From positions 10,437,449-10,497,448 of the forward strand of contig CM022669.1 in assembly GCA_012295275.1 (NCBI GenBank): a DNA stretch of 60,000 nt, given 5' to 3'. This DNA is from Chrysomallon squamiferum. Its lineage: Eukaryota; Mollusca; Gastropoda; Neomphalida; Peltospiridae. The notes beneath the pieces were generated by a model, which saw only the letters and a program-made list of their open reading frames with translations, was not told the DNA's origin and searched no databases. This document shows, piece after piece, positions 25,691 through 40,140 of the stretch. Numbering within the stretch: position 1 is the stretch's first letter; every line of letters starts with the position of its first letter. Both the position numbers and the translations under genes were made by a program.

Positions 25691-25799
25691 TCATATCCTT
25701 GATAATTAGCACCATCTTAATCTCTGTAAACACATAACATATTCTGTATGACAATTACAGCGATTATTATCATTCTTGTAGTCATCATGACAGACTGTA

Positions 25800-26170
25800 T
25801 AACCATCATTATCAATCATCGTCATCAACAGCATTAGCAGCAGCACAGTCATCACCGTTATCGCATTACTACTGCTACTACTTCTACTACTACTACTGTT
25901 ATTATTATTTGTAGTAGTAGTAGTAACAGAATCATCGTTATTATTAGTTATCACCATCATTATTATTAGTAGAAGTAGTTGTTGTAGTAGTAATAGTAAT
26001 AGTAGTAGTAGAATCATTATTGTAGTTAGTATTATCTTTATTATTACTGTTATTGTTGTTGTTATTATTATTACTATTATTATTAGTAGTAGTAGTAGTA
26101 GCAGTAATAATAGTAATAGAAAAATTATTATTATTGTTGTTGCTGTTGCTGTTGTTATTATCATTATACT
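25800..26170. repeat. Degenerate ACT/AGT/ATT region
   Basis: ACT (25867-25898) and AGT (25911-25925) blocks face each other, then AGT/ATT mixtures to 26162. Confidence 0.88.
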
Positions 26171-28040
<1,870 letters not shown>

Positions 28041-28395
28041 ATTTATGGCCAGACAATTGGATTCTTGCAGAGAGTCAAGTAATAAAACTGTTGGCGAATA
28101 AAAATTTGTATTTGACTTGTTTCGAATAAAGTATCATCCTTGAATGTGAATAAAATATCAGAAGGAAGTTTTAGATACGAGTGACTATTGTATTTTAAAG
28201 CATGCTTCCTTCGGATGAAACATTTAAGTATGATAGTCATAGCTTTTATTTTTTTTAACTTCTTCAGATACTGAATAGTTTGATATTGTATTTTTTTTTT
28301 TTTTTTAATATTCAAGGATTTAAAATTGAATTCCATGATTCATTGTGTGTTTAAGCCTATGAGTCTGTTACAACAAACACCTGCAGATTTTTCAA
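28041..28395. other. AT-rich sequence with T-tract
   Basis: T run at 28291-28306; nothing else recognised. Confidence 0.55.
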
Positions 28396-28399
28396 ATAT

Positions 28400-28762
28400 A
28401 TCAGCAGTATTAGTAGTTGTTACAGTAGCGGACGTAGTGGCAGTATTAGTAGATCTTGTACTAGTAATATACGTAGTAGTAGAAGTAGTAGCAGGAACAA
28501 CAGTAGTAGCTGTTATTACTGGATGTTCCATAAAGCAATTTTTTAAATCTAGCAATTTCTCAAATAAATATGCAGTGGTAATATCAGTAGAAATGTAGCA
28601 ATAAAAACAGTAGTAGTAAAATTATTTTTATTATTATTAGCAGTAGTAGTAGCAGTAGTGATAGTAGTAGTAGTAGTAGCAGTAGTAATAGTGGTAGTAG
28701 TAGTAGAAGCAGCTGTAATGGTGGTAGTAATAGCAACAGCAGTAATAATAGAGGTAGTAGTT

Positions 28763-28844
<82 letters not shown>

Positions 28845-28882
28845 CAGTAGTAGTAGTAGTAGTAGCAGTAGTTGTAGTAGCT
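28400..28882. repeat. AGT/AGC array
   Basis: Left part degenerate (28400-28570). Right part (28636-28882) is purer AGT with an AGC block at 28793-28811. Confidence 0.9.
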
Positions 28883-29186
28883 TACCAGCTCTCGTATATT
28901 TGTACGATTTCTTATTTTTAAAAATTGCTAATATTTAAAAACATGTGTGTCAATGTTTTTGTATAACTGATACATATAGCTGCCATATATTTTGCTCCAA
29001 TCTTAAAGTCAGATATACAGACCAAGAATTGTACATATAATATGAAAAGATATATTGTTAACTGAGAAACAAAATTGTAAATAAAATGACCCAAACAAAG
29101 AAATAAATACAGAAAGAAAGAAAGAAAAAAATAACATATAAACAACAACAACGACAATACCAAAAAAAAAAAAAAAAAAAAAAAAA

Positions 29187-29226
<40 letters not shown>

Positions 29227-29228
29227 TT
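28883..29228. repeat. AT-rich DNA ending in A-tract plus (AAT)n
   Basis: A27 run (29161-29187) joined to an AAT array (29186-29225). This A-tail-to-AAT transition is typical of microsatellites that grow from retroposon tails, but no retroposon body was recognised to the left. Confidence 0.8.
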
Positions 29229-29403
29229 GAAACATTTCCGACTATAGAAATTATTAAAGATAAAATAGATATAAATAATATCTCAGTTATAGTTCTACGA
29301 GTGAATATTTTAATACCCACCTTTATGTTCTGAAATAACAGAAACGAAGTCGCAAGGAAATCTTTTGTTGAGTTAAGTTGCCAAGTAAAACGTAACGCTT
29401 TTC

Positions 29404-29419
29404 TTTATGACGTCATAAA
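29404..29419. promoter_or_regulatory. 16-bp palindrome with full CRE
   Basis: TTTATGACGTCATAAA is a perfect palindrome and contains the same 14-mer as 374-387. Confidence 0.5.
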
Positions 29420-30110
29420 ATTAAAGCGACATAAGTACATTTGTTTGTTGTTTAAAAAATTAAAAATAATTATTATTAATTAATTTAATTATCATTTTGT
29501 CTCTGTCAGTTTGCTTTAAAATCAAAATCGTTGACTTTAAACATTAGTAGATAAATACTACTATCTATTTATCTGTCTTGATTTATAAATATATATTTGT
29601 TTATTTACTAAGTTATTCATTTATTTACTAATTTACTAAATTACTGTGTTACATGTTGTGTTAGAAGTAATTTAACCTGCACACAGAACGCAACCTTCTG
29701 GCACGCCTGAAATATGGCTGTAAAATTGTAAAGCCCCTGGTGTGGTGTAAAAACCCCGTAACTTTCGTCTTGTGCAGGTCTTAGATATGTTATACAGCTT
29801 AGCCTCCTACATCTTGTCTCCCACAGAAGAGAAATTATGAATCGGCTAGGAATTATTTATAAGCCACGGCAAGTGATTTTTATTATTTATTTATTTATTA
29901 CTTTATTTATTTATTTATTTTTATCGTTTATTCATTTACTATTTTGTGATAATGTTTTAAATTTTACTTTGTATGAAATAAATTGCATATTAATTAGATA
30001 ATCTTAAATAGTTCTTATGTATATGCGCGCGCGCTCTCTAGAAATGATATAATAACGACGTACTCTCTGTTTGTCTATAGCCAAAGTATGTTTGTGTGCA
30101 TATATATATA
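29420..30110. other. AT-rich DNA with TTTA repeats
   Basis: TTTA repeats at 29590-29640 and 29880-29920; GCGCGCGC at 30026-30033. No gene. Confidence 0.6.
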
Positions 30111-31080
30111 TATATAGTATCTATCCGTGCCTGGGTCGATAGAAAAAAAAAAAGTGGTTAAAATATTTTCAATGCAGCTGTATAATAACAAATGTACATG
30201 CTTGTCTGTTAATTTTAGTTTTTTTGTTTTGTTTTTTTATAACGGCACGCGCCGCTACTACGAAGTAATAATAATATATGAAGCTCTGATCAAAAGGCCA
30301 CACAACAAAAACTCTTCAATAAAAGAAGACAATCTCACACGGTCGTATTTAACAGGACAACGGGGTTCAACGCGCTTCAGTGATCGTACATTTCCAGCGT
30401 TGCTGATTTTCATACGACTGGAAATGGGCAATCTCTCTCTCTCTCTCGTCATTAGCACGTATATTAAACGACATGCATTGTGGAGAAATTTATTATCTGT
30501 GATTTGAAAAACTATAATTTCTGAGAGCCGAATCAATTCCCACCTGTACAGTTATTAAACGTAGAATTTCATTCATTTTGTTTCCACAGTGAATACGCAG
30601 ACCTTTTTTTCCACTCTTTCCTTTTGTCATTTATGGTCAAAGGAAAAAAAAAAAAAATAAAAAAAAAAAAAATAAATACAGATGCTAAAAAGATACAGAA
30701 AGAGGTGGGAAAAAATCATAAAATAATAGTTGTTAGTAATTGTAGAAAGTCACAAGGTGTGAATGACAGCGACATTGTAAATTGGATTTTTTATTTCGTA
30801 TTATAAAGTTGTGTCTTGTTGACTGCAGTATTACGACACTGGGTGACTATAGAAACATTACAATGGGGTGTGTGGAAAATTTGTTTTGTCAGTGTTGTCG
30901 TCATTGTAACTTTTTATTTCATCCACCTTTGTTTGTCTGGCTTCCATAGAACCGCACGTGCAAATAAATTATTTACGCTTTTGTTCGGCTGAAATAGAAA
31001 AAAGGTAATTCATATATCTAAAATGTGTAATACCTTGGGTTTCTGTACTATTGATTGTATTACATGATACTAAGAAAAAA
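30111..31080. other. Unique AT-rich sequence, no gene recognised
   Basis: A-tracts at 30140 and 30642-30672. The 126-codon plus frame (30127-30507) and the 92-codon minus frame overlapping it are of mixed composition but have no domain that I recognise. Confidence 0.45.
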
Positions 31081-31515
31081 AAAAAAAAAAAAATTTGTCT
31101 CTATGTTTGTCTGTCTGTCTGTTTGTTTGTCTCTCTTTTTCACACATACATGAACACACGGTCACAGATATTCGTAAAAAGACACACAAAAAATTTCGAC
31201 AAATAGTCAAAACATTCTCCTTTCGTTTCGTTCACTGTCTGCATTCACGAAACCACGCAGACCGGCTCGCACAGCCTGGAAACATCCGCACAGACACAGA
31301 AAGAGAGAGAGAGAAAGCGAGAGAAAAAAAGGGAAAAGGAGGAAGAGAGAGAAATAGAAAAATAGAGAAAAAACAACAAAAAAAAAGAAGAAGAGAAGTA
31401 AAAGAAAGAAAAAGAGAGAGGAAGAGAGGGAAGGAAAGAGAGAGAAAGATAGAAATAGAAAAAGAAAGTAGAAGAAAGAAAAATAGATAGAAAGAAAGAA
31501 AGAGAGACACAGACA
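31074..31515. repeat. A-tract, GTTT/GTCT repeats and GA-rich tract
   Basis: A run at 31075-31093, TCTGTCTG/TTTG units (31096-31132), then a degenerate purine tract (31296-31510) with GAAA and GAGA units. Confidence 0.88.
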
Positions 31516-32395
31516 CAGTCGTCAGTATCATACCCAACACCCATTTTTCTTAATATACATTTTCAATCAGTAAACATTCTTAAAGAAAACACGTGAAAAC
31601 TTCTTCTTTAAAACCGTCTTACAACTTTACTACGATGCATCATCACCAACAATGAAAATTGTTTCTTTTTTATTTTGTTTTTTTGTTTTGCTTTAATGTC
31701 GCGCTTTGACCTCGCTTCTGTCGCTTCCAGTTGATGTTTCATCTAAATGCAAATCAGCAGGACTTCTCGAGGCACAGATTACTTAATCAGAGGACGTTTG
31801 ACGTTTTTCAGTTCATTACCATTTGCACTTGACACTTCGCAGCTTTTTTGATTCGCTGATAAAAACACGCTGGACAACAACACCTCCCTGATATTAGAGT
31901 TACCTGCACTTACCTCGCGATATATCAGATGTACCTAACAGCACATCATAAACATTCTTTTGTCACCACCTGTCAACAGAGCACAGAAAGCAGCTTACTA
32001 GTGCTTTTTAAATGGTCATAATAACCAGGATCCATTTCTGAAGCTTTTATGTGTTTTAAAATAATGTTTTGACTTTTGAAATAACATTATAAATGGTTTT
32101 TCATTTTATATATATATATAATTATATATGGACATGCATGATTTATACGTTAACATTTCTGGTTAAAAGAAAATAATTTCTTTTTTCGTAAAACAATAAA
32201 AATAGATATATATATATAGCGTTTAGGAAAATATCTCTTCATATGGACTTACACATATACAAATATTTATTTCATACGAATAATTAATATTCTTTTAAGT
32301 TTTTAACCAAATTGCAAACCATTTTTTTTTTTAAATATATATTTAAACATGTTCCAAATGAAATAATTTTATAATTTAACTATAACGATTTTAAA
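31516..32395. other. Unique then AT-rich sequence, no gene seen
   Basis: More balanced at 31690-32010, AT-rich with TATA runs (32109-32129, 32206-32219) after that. Confidence 0.55.
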
Positions 32396-33315
32396 CAAAA
32401 AAAAAAAGATAAAAAAAGAAGAAAAGAAAAGAGGTGACAATAGAGAGCCTGGTAAATGAACACACTAGTACAAGCTTAGAAATGTGAAGGGCTGCATCAT
32501 TAAGGATTCTTGGCGATCTTAATCGTTTAATTCGTACGAAAACGTGAAAAAAAAAAAAAAAAAAAAATTGTATGCAGATTGTTTTGTCTACACTTTATTT
32601 ATCGACTCTGTTTATTAAAAATCCTATTGTCATTCAGCGAGAAAGCAGAGAAATATCTGACACCTGCTATGCTCATCTCGTCACTTTTTTTCAAATTTCT
32701 ATTTTATTTTATCAAGTAACGTGAACTTACAACGAGATCAGCTGATAGCACGCTCCGACTGTAATTAACTGCTGCGTCCACGTGACAAAACAAAGCGATT
32801 TGGCACTCGTGACCTCTTCCTTTAGTATTCTCTACCTCATACTGCGGCGCACCCAACCACACTTTTCTTTTCTTTTTTTTTTTTTTTTTTTTTAAAAAGG
32901 ACTGTCGAATTATCGAGTTGACGTAGCCGTGACTCGGTCAACACTGAAGAAGAGAGAAGAGAAGAAAAAAAAAACGTCGGGGTTGACGATGTAGATATTT
33001 GATATGAACTGGCTGGGTGATCGTTCTATTAGTGACTTCTTGACGTCGTATAGGATGTCTTGCAAGGTGTTGTGTTCACACCTGCAATCAATAGACTCGT
33101 TTCGCTGTCATCATATAACGACACGTTCAGAAGGTTCGGTATAAAAGTATTGTTTCCCCCACGCGCTTGGTTTTCCTTCACTGTCGTGGAATATTGATAA
33201 AAAAAAAAAAAAAAAATGTTCAAGAAAGAATTGACGAAATTTCTCTCGAAATTTTAAGTTAATAATAATAATCTTAGGTATAATTTTGTTCTGATCCCCG
33301 TGTTAATGATAATCT
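32396..33315. other. Unique sequence with A- and T-tracts
   Basis: A run 32548-32567, T run 32871-32893, A run 33199-33217. Unique CpG-containing patches (32720-32860 and 32920-33190) carry no recognisable exon. Confidence 0.5.
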
Positions 33316-33565
33316 TTGAAAAAAAAAAAAAAAAAAAATAAGTCAAAAAAAGAAAAAAAAAAAATAATAAAAAAAAAAAAAAAAATTAAAAATGAGTTTG
33401 AATGTTAAAGAGAAACCAAAAACATGATGGTGATAGAAATACAAAAAGAAAAATAAAAAAAAGTAAAAAAAAGAAGTAAAAAAATAACAACAACAAAACA
33501 ACGAAAAACAATTAAGAATGAAAGGTGTAAGGAGATAAAAAAAAAAAAAAAAAAAAAAAAAAGGA
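33316..33565. repeat. A-rich tract
   Basis: Long A runs broken by G, C and T over 250 bp. Confidence 0.88.
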
Positions 33566-34170
33566 AATATTTTTATGAAAGAATTGCTTAACTGTGCAAT
33601 AATAAATAATACAAGATAGAAAAACTGACTAAAGTACAATGAAATAAAATAAAACTGAATACATCAATTAACAATGAAATAAAAGCTTTTTAATCTAACT
33701 GTGTGAGTTATTTTTGAAATTCTTTCTATCACCGCATTTCTCATAAATAATAATTATAAAAAAAAAAAATAACATGTATCCATCCAATCGTGCATTTTCT
33801 TTTTCAACTTTTTTTTTCAGATGTTAAAAAACTGGAATAAAGATGACATTCCCGAACGGTCACGTGCACGCTCTCGCAAACGCGTGCATGAACTTAGGTT
33901 GTTTGAAAAGAGCTCGTGCCGTCACATCGCACACTTCGAGAAAAACAAACAAACCAGATGAAAACCTGGAATAATAATAAAACAACTAAGCATCACAATG
34001 AAAAAGAAAAGGTGAACTAAGGAAGGTGAAAGAAAAATCTTGTCAAGTGTTTTATGATGAAGTTGTTAGCGACGAGTCTGGAGAGTCTTGTCTCAGTGAA
34101 GTTGTCAATGGCTGAAGTTTGGTATAATTTACACGTATTATCAAGTAGTTTTGTGGAATTTAAAAAATAT
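33566..34170. other. Unique sequence, no gene seen
   Basis: A CpG-containing patch with GGTCACGTGCACG (33859-33871) and GCAAACGCGTGC lies in AT-rich DNA. Confidence 0.5.
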
Positions 34171-34173
34171 ATT

Positions 34174-34334
<161 letters not shown>

Positions 34335-34524
34335 GTACACACATACTCCAATACAGTAAAATAAATAAATTAATTTTAATATTTTGTTCGATCAACAACA
34401 ACAAAAGAATTATAAAACAAAATGATAATGATATTAAATTAAAAAAATAATAATTTGAAAAAATATTTAAAAAACCCAACTAATAACAACAATACCAATA
34501 ATATAAACAGTGGTATGAACAACA

Positions 34525-34632
34525 GTAAGAAGAAGAAGAAGAAGAAGATAATGATGACGATGATGATGATGAAGAAGAAGAAGAAGAAGAAGAAGAAGAA
34601 GAAGAAGAAGAAGAAGAAGAAGAAGAAGAAGC
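34525..34632. repeat. (AAG)n with GAT interruption
   Basis: AAG (34527-34548), GAT (34549-34572), then an AAG array to 34632. Pure purine over about 60 bp. Confidence 0.96.
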
Positions 34633-34679
34633 CGATAATAAATAATAAATAAATAATGACCAACACTGCATTAATTAAT

Positions 34680-35250
34680 TCAGTCATAAAAAAACCTAGT
34701 TATCTCCAAAATGAAATTTTTATAAAGTAACAGATATTGTAATCTTTAATGAGCCACTTCTCATTTTAAACACATGAATAACTTCATTATATCCGTACAC
34801 CAAACTGATAATTACAGAAGAGGGAACGCTGAAGGTTACTGTCATATCGCTATAATTTATACACACATTTTGCCCTCAACGTTAACATTTTCACTTTTTA
34901 TTAACCACGGAAGGTGACACATACCCGAGGAGTTGGGGAGTGTGGCAATATACAACAGGTGACTTGTTAGAACTGCACGTCATCACATCAGATAGGACCG
35001 CGCCAGACAATGCCTTCATCAGTGCGTGGCGTTTATTGGCGATTCCAATATCACAGGTGTTTGGTATTATAACACTTTATGCCTGATCGTAGTTTATGGG
35101 GCGAAATTGGTGAAAATAAATTCTTCTTACGTTCAAGTCGTATGCCGATCCAGGTGATGATTCATAGATCCATCGGGATGGTGGGATTGGATCCAAGTAT
35201 TGCAGGTGGATCCAAGGAGTTTTGGTAGCCGAACTGTCAACAGTTTTAAA
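34680..35250. other. Unique sequence, no gene seen
   Basis: Balanced composition. GGATCCA-type words recur near 35130-35215 (GATCCAGG, GATCCATC, GGATCCAAG, GGATCCAAGG). Confidence 0.5.
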
Positions 35251-35255
35251 ATTTA

Positions 35256-35927
35256 GTACTACTACTACTACTACTACTACAATTACTACTACTACTACTA
35301 TTTCTGCTACTACTACTGCTGCTACTACTACTGTTGCTGCTACTACTACTACTACAACTGTACTACTACTACTATTACTATTATTACTATTATTGCTACT
35401 ATTGCTACTGCTACTATTCCTACTACTATTACTACTTCTACTACAATTACCACTACTACTACTACTAATATTACTGCAACTGCTACTATTACTCCAACTA
35501 CTACTACTATTACTACTACTACTGCTGCTGCCTCTTCTACAACTGCTACTACTACAGCTACCAACACTGTTACTGTTACTGCTGCTACTACTACTACTGC
35601 TACTACTGCTAACACTACATTGTTACTACTACTATTACTACAACTACTTTTAGCAGTATTTACTGGTGCTGTTACCACTATACAATTATTATTACAATTA
35701 TTGTTCCTACTACAAATACTTCTACTATTATTATTACTAACGCTACTTCTACTACTGCTATTACTGCTAATATTACTTCTTCTACAATTGCTAGTGCTAC
35801 TACTACTATTGCTACTACAATAACTACCATTACTACTAGTACAAAAACAATTACTGCTACAATTGCTACTACCATTACTACTACCACTACTGCTGCTGCT
35901 GCTGCTGCTGCTGCTACTACTATTAAA
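35256..35927. repeat. ACT/GCT/ATT array, about 670 bp
   Basis: Long degenerate ACT repeat with GCT and ATT variants, ending in a CTG run (35889-35913). Leucine- and threonine-rich frames come from this array. Confidence 0.93.
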
Positions 35928-36295
35928 ACTACTGCTCTTATTTATTTATTTTTATTGTTATCTATCAATATCTTTGTTAACGGTCTTTAAAATGAAACAC
36001 GTTTCATCATGAAAACTGTATCCTCTTCAACTGCAGTTTTTTTGTGCGAACGTGGATAGCTATTGGAAATCTCTTACACTGTTTCCTATGATAGTTCTTA
36101 TTAACCTACAGTGATATTAATAAACTGCTTAAAACAAAGTTGCCAGTATTAAAAATTTAAATAAACAAGCTAAAAAACGCCAGAGGATTCTTTCATAACA
36201 AGACTACTTTTTACGTTGCCGTGTTGACGCAACCTAATAATAACCCTTACAAGAACACATAGAGTTTTGAAATTTGGAGAGTTTTTATTTTTTAT
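35928..36295. other. Unique sequence, nothing recognised
   Basis: No ORF or repeat of note. Confidence 0.55.
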
Positions 36296-36420
36296 TTTTA
36301 TTTTTAAATAATAATACAAAAAAAAAAAAAAAAATACAAAAAAATACAAAAAATAAAATAAATAAATAAATAAATTAAAAATAATAATAATAAAAAATAA
36401 AAAATAAAATTACAAAAAAA
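36280..36420. repeat. T-rich then A-rich AAAT/AAT tract
   Basis: TTTTTATTTT repeats followed by the complementary AAAATA/AAAT repeats; inverted arrangement. Confidence 0.85.
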
Positions 36421-36621
36421 ACCCATCAATTGTTATCTCTTTTACATTATTCTCTGTTAATTGATAACTTGGCGAGTAGAATATTGGCATATTAAATTTT
36501 TTTGTTTTGTTTATTCATATCCTAGTGGACAAATGAATGGTTATTTAATGATACTCCAGTGTTGACTAATCCCAAGAAAATGGTGAAGGAAAGAATAAGA
36601 TACAAGTTGTTCTAAAGAAAT

Positions 36622-36707
36622 TTTATTATTATTATTATTATTATTATTATCATTATTATTATTAATTATTATTATTATTATTATTATTAAAATTATAAAT
36701 TAAAAAA

Positions 36708-36749
<42 letters not shown>

Positions 36750-36882
36750 TAATAATAATAGTGTACATTAATTTTGTAGCATCCTCTCAAAAAGTATTCT
36801 TACTTTCTTACTACATAGATAGTAAAGGTCGAAGGACAAAAATTGTAACTTAGAAATATAAATAATAATGCATTATTTATTA

Positions 36883-36943
<61 letters not shown>
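36622..36943. mobile_element. Dispersed element copy 1, flanked by AAT and ATT arrays
   Basis: ATT array (36622-36688), AAT array (36710-36760), a 114-bp unique body (36761-36874) and an ATT array (36875-36943). The body shares CATCCTCTCAAAAA, TTACTTTCTTA, AGGA-AAAA and ATAAATAATAATGCATT blocks in order with 45437-45559. The inverted AAT/ATT flanks could act as termini. Confidence 0.7.
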
Positions 36944-37850
36944 GAACAAAAACATGTGTTTTAAAAGCTTAGAACCTAAGCAAGGGCGGGGTCAGTATAT
37001 CAGTCGATTACAATTCAAACTGTCAAGTGTACAACGTTGTTGTCGTCGTCGTATCATCGTTAGCCAAACAAAATCGTCCCCTATCACTAACAGCTGTCTT
37101 TTATCACAGAGAAAATATAATAATAAAAAAAAACAGAGATCGGTTTACATCAAAGTCGTTTTCCAACACTTTTCATTTTATCTCATAAAGCAAGGCTTGT
37201 TCAAGGGTAGAACAGAACAATCAGGTTTCTTTTTTTCTATTATTATTATTTAGCAAGGAGATTCGGCTGACAGGAATACAGTAAACATTAAGATAACCGT
37301 CATCTTCAGAAACTGGGCGTATCTGTGGGCGTAACTGGTTTTTTATTCTGTTTTGATGCGGTGGAAAAAAAAAAGATGAAAAAAGCCAAGCGTAATTCGC
37401 AGTGGTGCCGTCTTGATCATAAATACAGGTACCGTGGTATCAATGCATGGGCAAGACATCACATGTAGGTACCCCGTACGCAGATATTGCTAATATCGTC
37501 CATAACGTCCGCTCCAATGCTCGCGCAATTTACGTGGCTACTCTAAAGAAACGGGGAAAAAAAAAAAAAAGCTTTGCTGCAGGATTTCCAAATGCAGGTG
37601 TGAGACCAAAAGAACAGGTGCGCATGTCAGTGCACATGCGGGTTTCCTCTCACGCACTGCAATTTCATAGCTGTTTCTTTGTGTGCTTAATGAACGGATA
37701 TTAAGCGAAAGGACGTGATAATTCATTTGATCAGGGGCATGAAATAAAAGGAATCGAAATTAAAAAGTTATTTATTTCCGACAAAGGTGTAACGGTTTTG
37801 ATTTAATAAAAATATCTGTAAAACTAATAACAGCAATGAAGGTAACAACA
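36944..37850. other. Unique sequence, no gene recognised
   Basis: CpG-richer than the flanks (37020-37080 and 37380-37640). Frames of 85-99 codons on the plus strand have no recognised domain. Confidence 0.45.
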
Positions 37851-37925
37851 ACAGGAAAATAAATAAATAAATAAGTGGAAAAGCAGATAATAAGAATAAT
37901 GTAATAAAAATTGATTGTGTGTTTG

Positions 37926-38048
<123 letters not shown>

Positions 38049-38289
38049 CTGTCTGTATCTGTCTTTATCTCTCTCATATGCATACCTATCAATCCATCCA
38101 TCTATCCTCGCTAATATGCAAACACCCATCATGCAAACAACACCACATTTATATATATGTATATGTAAACAGAATGTAATATATGGAATATAAGCGGATG
38201 GATGGATAGATATGCAGACAAGCAAATATGCACAGAGACACACAGATCATAGAGAGACAAACGGATATAAAATTATAACAGCAGAATGC

Positions 38290-38395
38290 TTTACACACAC
38301 ACAAATTCACACACAAATAAATACTTCACACACACTCACTCACACACATAATCACGCATACACACAACACACACAAATGCATATACAGTCGCAAA
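38290..38395. repeat. ACAC-rich degenerate repeat
   Basis: CACACA and ACTCAC units, interrupted. Confidence 0.8.
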
Positions 38396-38429
38396 TGTTC
38401 ACAGTATGTGTGAAGCAACTCCATATCTC

Positions 38430-38605
38430 AACTGACCCAAAATCCAGACAGAAAACTGATGAAAACACTTATAACATTTCACAAATAGGTTTAAGCAAGC
38501 TACACTGGCTTCCTATAAGTCATCTCTCCGTCACTGACAACGATTTTGCTTTCTTTTATTCCGTTCCGGTCAAGCATGGTCCTATTTGGTGGACCCAATG
38601 ACCGA
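38430..38605 (+). mobile_element. Possible non-LTR retrotransposon reverse-transcriptase remnant
   Basis: A plus-strand frame contains GLSKLHWLPIS (about 38491-38523). LHWLPI is a conserved motif near the end of CR1/L2-like non-LTR reverse transcriptases, where it is usually followed by RI.FKI; that continuation is not seen here. Only this short match supports the call, and the surroundings are decayed. Confidence 0.35.
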
Positions 38606-39343
38606 TTTCACAGATTTTTACATCTGCTTCATTATTCTTTTTGTCGAAACGAACGTATCAAAGATCTCGTGCTGAGAACGTTTGGGAGTGAAGCGGGGTA
38701 TCTGTGTTGTAATAACGATTTGTCTGAGAAGTGGTTACCGGTTTCGAAATGCGTGTTGTAGCTATTATGAAACGCTGTGTAGTTATTAAGATGTATTTTA
38801 TATTATGAACGTAAATTAAGATATTCTAACAGTATATGATGTGCGTTTATTTTTTTTCTTGTCATATTTTAAGAATATTTTTTTTTCTTTCTGTTATAAA
38901 CAAACATATAAATAACAGAATGAATGAATGAATGAATGAATGAATAAGAAAACTCGTAAATAAATTTAAGAAAGTAAAATATGATTTAAAAAATTAAATA
39001 AATAAGTTAATAAACAAATGAATAAAAAACAAACAAAAATAAATAAATAAACAAACTAATAAACAAATAAATAATTAAACAAACAAACAAATCGTTGCTA
39101 AGTACATTAAAACAAATTTAATACAATATTAAAATCATTCATGTAATCTCACGTTATAAAGTAAAAGATGGATTTAATGTGTTCATGAAAATATTTGATG
39201 TTATTTCCGTTCCAGTCAGTGTTTCAGATAACCATAACAAATATTAAAAGAACTCAAAATTTCTACTATTAAATAATTGTATATATTGCCGTTTCGTTAT
39301 TACTCACATACCAGTAATATTTTTTGTAATTGTAGTAGTAGCA

Positions 39344-39345
<2 letters not shown>
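38606..39345. other. Unique, then AAAT-rich sequence
   Basis: Unique to about 38870; GAAT (38920-38945) and AAAT/AAAC repeats (38985-39092). Confidence 0.6.
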
Positions 39346-39396
<51 letters not shown>

Positions 39397-39512
39397 TTTA
39401 TAAAAAAGAAAAGAAAAGAAACATCTAACAGATAAAACTAAAATCGTTTCAATTAGGAAAAAAAAAAAAAAAAAAAGAAGAAAAAAAAATTAAAAAAAAA
39501 AAAAAAATAGGT
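39346..39512. repeat. (AAT)n array and A-tracts
   Basis: AAT array 39347-39396; A runs 39458-39508. Confidence 0.93.
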
Positions 39513-39639
39513 TAACAAAACAAATTATTTTAATTCAAATGTAGTATTATAATAACGATAGCTCCTATATCGGAAATTATGTTATTATGTCAGAACTATC
39601 TCAGTTTTACAACTAACCACAAAGAAAACTAACGGATCG

Positions 39640-40140
39640 CCCGCATTTTTTTTTTATTACCTCTTTTGGCGCCAAAGCGATAGCTTGTTGTCGACTGCCA
39701 AGTGATCTGCAAGACAATCAAGCGCGTGCTGCTTGCACCGCCGGAGCACCTCCGGAAAGTACCGATTACTAATTAGGTACTTCCATCGACAGTTCAGTCA
39801 TTTGTGGCACCGCACGCATATCGTCTGAGCCGACATTATACGTCAGTAGCAGCCGCATCAATGTGATATATTGTAATTGAATTTTGAACTGTTGGCGAGG
39901 CCTGACATATTGAATCCTTTTAATCGTTTTAATCCGCAGAGCGCATCAATTTCACTCTCGGCGAGCGCGCCATTTGAGGTCAGCTTTTTAGCGACCTTCC
40001 ATCGCCACCAGGAAATAAGACAGCCCGTTATGTCAGAAGCAGATTGCGTTTAATCTCACAATTTTCCTCTCCACAATGCATGACAATCGAAATAGGCAGT
40101 AAAGGTTAAAAGAAACTTAAATCGTTTCCAAAATGAACGC
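39640..40140. promoter_or_regulatory. Unique CpG-containing island with palindrome around TAATTA
   Basis: AAGTACC (39757-39763) and GGTACTT (39776-39782) are exact inverted 7-mers that enclose GATTACTAATTA, which has two homeodomain cores. Just upstream, CCGCCGGAGCACCTCCGG is near-palindromic. TTTAATC/TTTTAATC sites occur at 39919, 39928 and 40050. No exon recognised. Confidence 0.45.

Noticed and set aside
30127-30507. 126-codon plus-strand frame, considered as a gene
   Set aside because: Mixed composition but no recognisable motif, splice context or codon bias, and overlapped by an equally open minus frame.
35222-35678. Leu-rich and Val-rich frames of over 100 codons on both strands
   Set aside because: Come from the ACT/GCT array.
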